Source: Methylococcales bacterium (lineage in GTDB: Bacteria > Pseudomonadota > Gammaproteobacteria > Methylococcales > Methylomonadaceae). Taken from it: a DNA stretch of 25,823 nucleotides. The DNA is taken from the NCBI GenBank assembly GCA_023144875.1, contig JAGLEW010000014.1, positions 1 to 25,823 on the forward strand, in the 5' to 3' direction. Both the position numbers and the translations under genes were made by a program. The notes beneath the pieces are model-generated. The model was not told where the DNA came from and made no database searches. It saw nothing but the letters and a program-made list of their open reading frames with translations. This document shows, piece by piece, positions 24,708 to 25,823 of the stretch; within the stretch, counting starts at the first letter, position 1; the number at the start of each line of letters is the position of its first letter.

Positions 24708-24748
24708 CTCTTTAAACCCTTTAATTATATTATTTTACGTACCCCTCT

Positions 24749-25823
24749 ATGGATAAACTGAAAATTACAGGTGGCACAACCCTTTCTGGTGAGATAAAAA
24801 TCTCTGGCGCTAAAAATGCCGCACTACCCATTCTTGCCGCAACCATCTTAGCCGATACGCCTGTATCTTTAGGCAATGTACCTCATCTGCGTGACATTAC
24901 CACCACGATGGAATTATTGGGACAAATGGGCGTTAACCTAACCATTGATGAAAAAGTAAATGTGGAGGTGGATGCCTCGGCGCTTAATCATTTTGAAGCC
25001 CCTTATGATCTCGTCAAAACCATGCGCGCGTCGGTCTTAGTTTTAGGGCCTTTACTGGCTCGATTTGGTGAAGCACATGTTTCATTACCAGGTGGCTGTG
25101 CGATTGGCTCTCGCCCGATTGATATTCATTTGGATGCCTTTGAAAAAATGGGCGCAAAAATTAACGTTGAAAATGGGTTTATTCACGCCAGTGCTTCCCG
25201 TTTACAAGGTTGCCATCTGGTATTAGATTTAATCACCGTCACAGGCACCGAAAATATTTTAATGGCGGCTACCTTAGCCGAAGGCACTACCATTATTGAA
25301 AATGCGGCAAAGGAACCTGAAGTCACCGATCTTGCGCGTTTTTTAAATAAATTGGGGGCTAAAATTACGGGCATTGGCACACACACCTTGACCATTGAAG
25401 GCGTTGAACGTTTAGGGGTCAAAGGATTGCATTATGATATTTTACCCGATCGTATTGAAACAGGTACCTACCTGATTGCCGCCGCCATTACGGGGGGAAA
25501 AGTAAAACTAAAATACACCGATCCCACGTTATTGGATGTTGTTTTAGAAAAATTACGCGAAGCAGGGGCGGATATTAGCACTACAAAAGATACGATTACA
25601 TTGGATATGCACGGTAAAAAACCCAAAGCCGTTTCTGTTCGTACTGCGCCCCATCCTGCGTTTCCAACCGATATGCAAGCCCAATTTACCGCCTTAAACT
25701 TAATTGCCGAAGGCGTTGGTTTGGTGACTGAAACCGTGTTTGAAAATCGCTTTATGCACATTCAAGAAATGCAACGGATGGGTGCCAATTTACGCATTGA
25801 ATCCAACACCGTGATTTGCACAG
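24749..25823 (+). CDS. murA: UDP-N-acetylglucosamine 1-carboxyvinyltransferase (5' part only)
   Basis: MurA transfers enolpyruvate from PEP to UDP-GlcNAc, the first committed step of peptidoglycan synthesis in the cytoplasm. The gene runs off the right edge; 358 codons are visible of about 420 expected. It starts MDKLKITGGTTLSGEIKISG, with AKNAALPILAATIL (substrate-binding Lys22 and Asn23), TMRASVLVLGPLLARFG, and the active-site loop LPGGCAIGSRPIDIHL, whose Cys is equivalent to E. coli Cys115, the residue alkylated by fosfomycin. YDILPDRIETGTYLIAAAIT and RTAPHPAFPTDMQAQFTAL are highly conserved. The ATG at 24749 fits the family start, although no clear ribosome binding site precedes it. It is divergent from aroA, its structural relative. 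Confidence 0.96.
   Translation, partial: MDKLKITGGTTLSGEIKISGAKNAALPILAATILADTPVSLGNVPHLRDITTTMELLGQMGVNLTIDEKVNVEVDASALNHFEAPYDLVKTMRASVLVLGPLLARFGEAHVSLPGGCAIGSRPIDIHLDAFEKMGAKINVENGFIHASASRLQGCHLVLDLITVTGTENILMAATLAEGTTIIENAAKEPEVTDLARFLNKLGAKITGIGTHTLTIEGVERLGVKGLHYDILPDRIETGTYLIAAAITGGKVKLKYTDPTLLDVVLEKLREAGADISTTKDTITLDMHGKKPKAVSVRTAPHPAFPTDMQAQFTALNLIAEGVGLVTETVFENRFMHIQEMQRMGANLRIESNTVICT

Noticed and set aside
1..25823. Mobile elements, CRISPR arrays, defence or secondary-metabolite systems
   Set aside because: No transposase, integrase, direct-repeat array, toxin-antitoxin pair or synthase gene was found; base composition looks even throughout and all long frames are core or conserved genes.

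Overview
The window looks like ordinary chromosomal DNA from an AT-rich gammaproteobacterium. The order aroA-cmk-rpsA-ihfB, a glnE-linked ntrYX pair, ihfB and ycgN all point to that class. A full glycogen locus that includes a GH57 enzyme and malQ would fit a Methylococcales-type methanotroph, but this lineage call is inference from gene order and protein resemblance only. I see no rRNA, tRNA, CRISPR array, transposase, phage gene or integration site. No stretch longer than about 180 bases lacks a gene.

Layout. (1) Positions 1-5394, minus strand: glgB, glgA, purT and the 5' part of a lytic transglycosylase gene that runs off the left edge. (2) A 93-base divergent intergenic region at 5395-5487. 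(3) Positions 5488-11892, plus strand: glgC, a GH57 glycoside hydrolase, malQ, a lipoprotein of unknown function, folA, a DUF1289-type small protein and a YcgN-type Cys-cluster protein. (4) Positions 11894-19712, minus strand, in transcription order: glnE, DUF4390, ntrY, ntrX, DUF6164-like and a membrane-anchored nuclease, all overlapping or tightly packed. (5) Positions 19793-24570, minus strand: aroA, cmk, rpsA, ihfB and a DUF2231 membrane protein. (6) A 178-base divergent region, then murA on the plus strand, running off the right edge.

How the genes work together. GlgC makes ADP-glucose, GlgA polymerises it and GlgB branches the chain. GH57 and MalQ probably trim and rearrange alpha-glucans. 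No glgP or glgX is visible in the window. GlnE modifies glutamine synthetase and NtrYX is a two-component system often tied to nitrogen or redox state, so region 4 is a nitrogen-control operon with accessory genes. AroA and MurA, divergently arranged, are the two members of the enolpyruvyl-transferase family, feeding aromatic amino acid and peptidoglycan synthesis.

The most unusual feature is the NtrX-like regulator. Its receiver and DNA-binding domains look intact, but its AAA+ domain lacks the GAFTGA loop, the Walker B glutamate and both arginine-finger positions. Other points of interest are a pair of mutually exclusive hairpins before malQ, small palindromes in both divergent promoters, hairpins in the glgB-glgA gap and the rpsA leader, and a tethered nuclease that the positive-inside rule places in the cytoplasm. 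I did not find an evident new multi-gene system.
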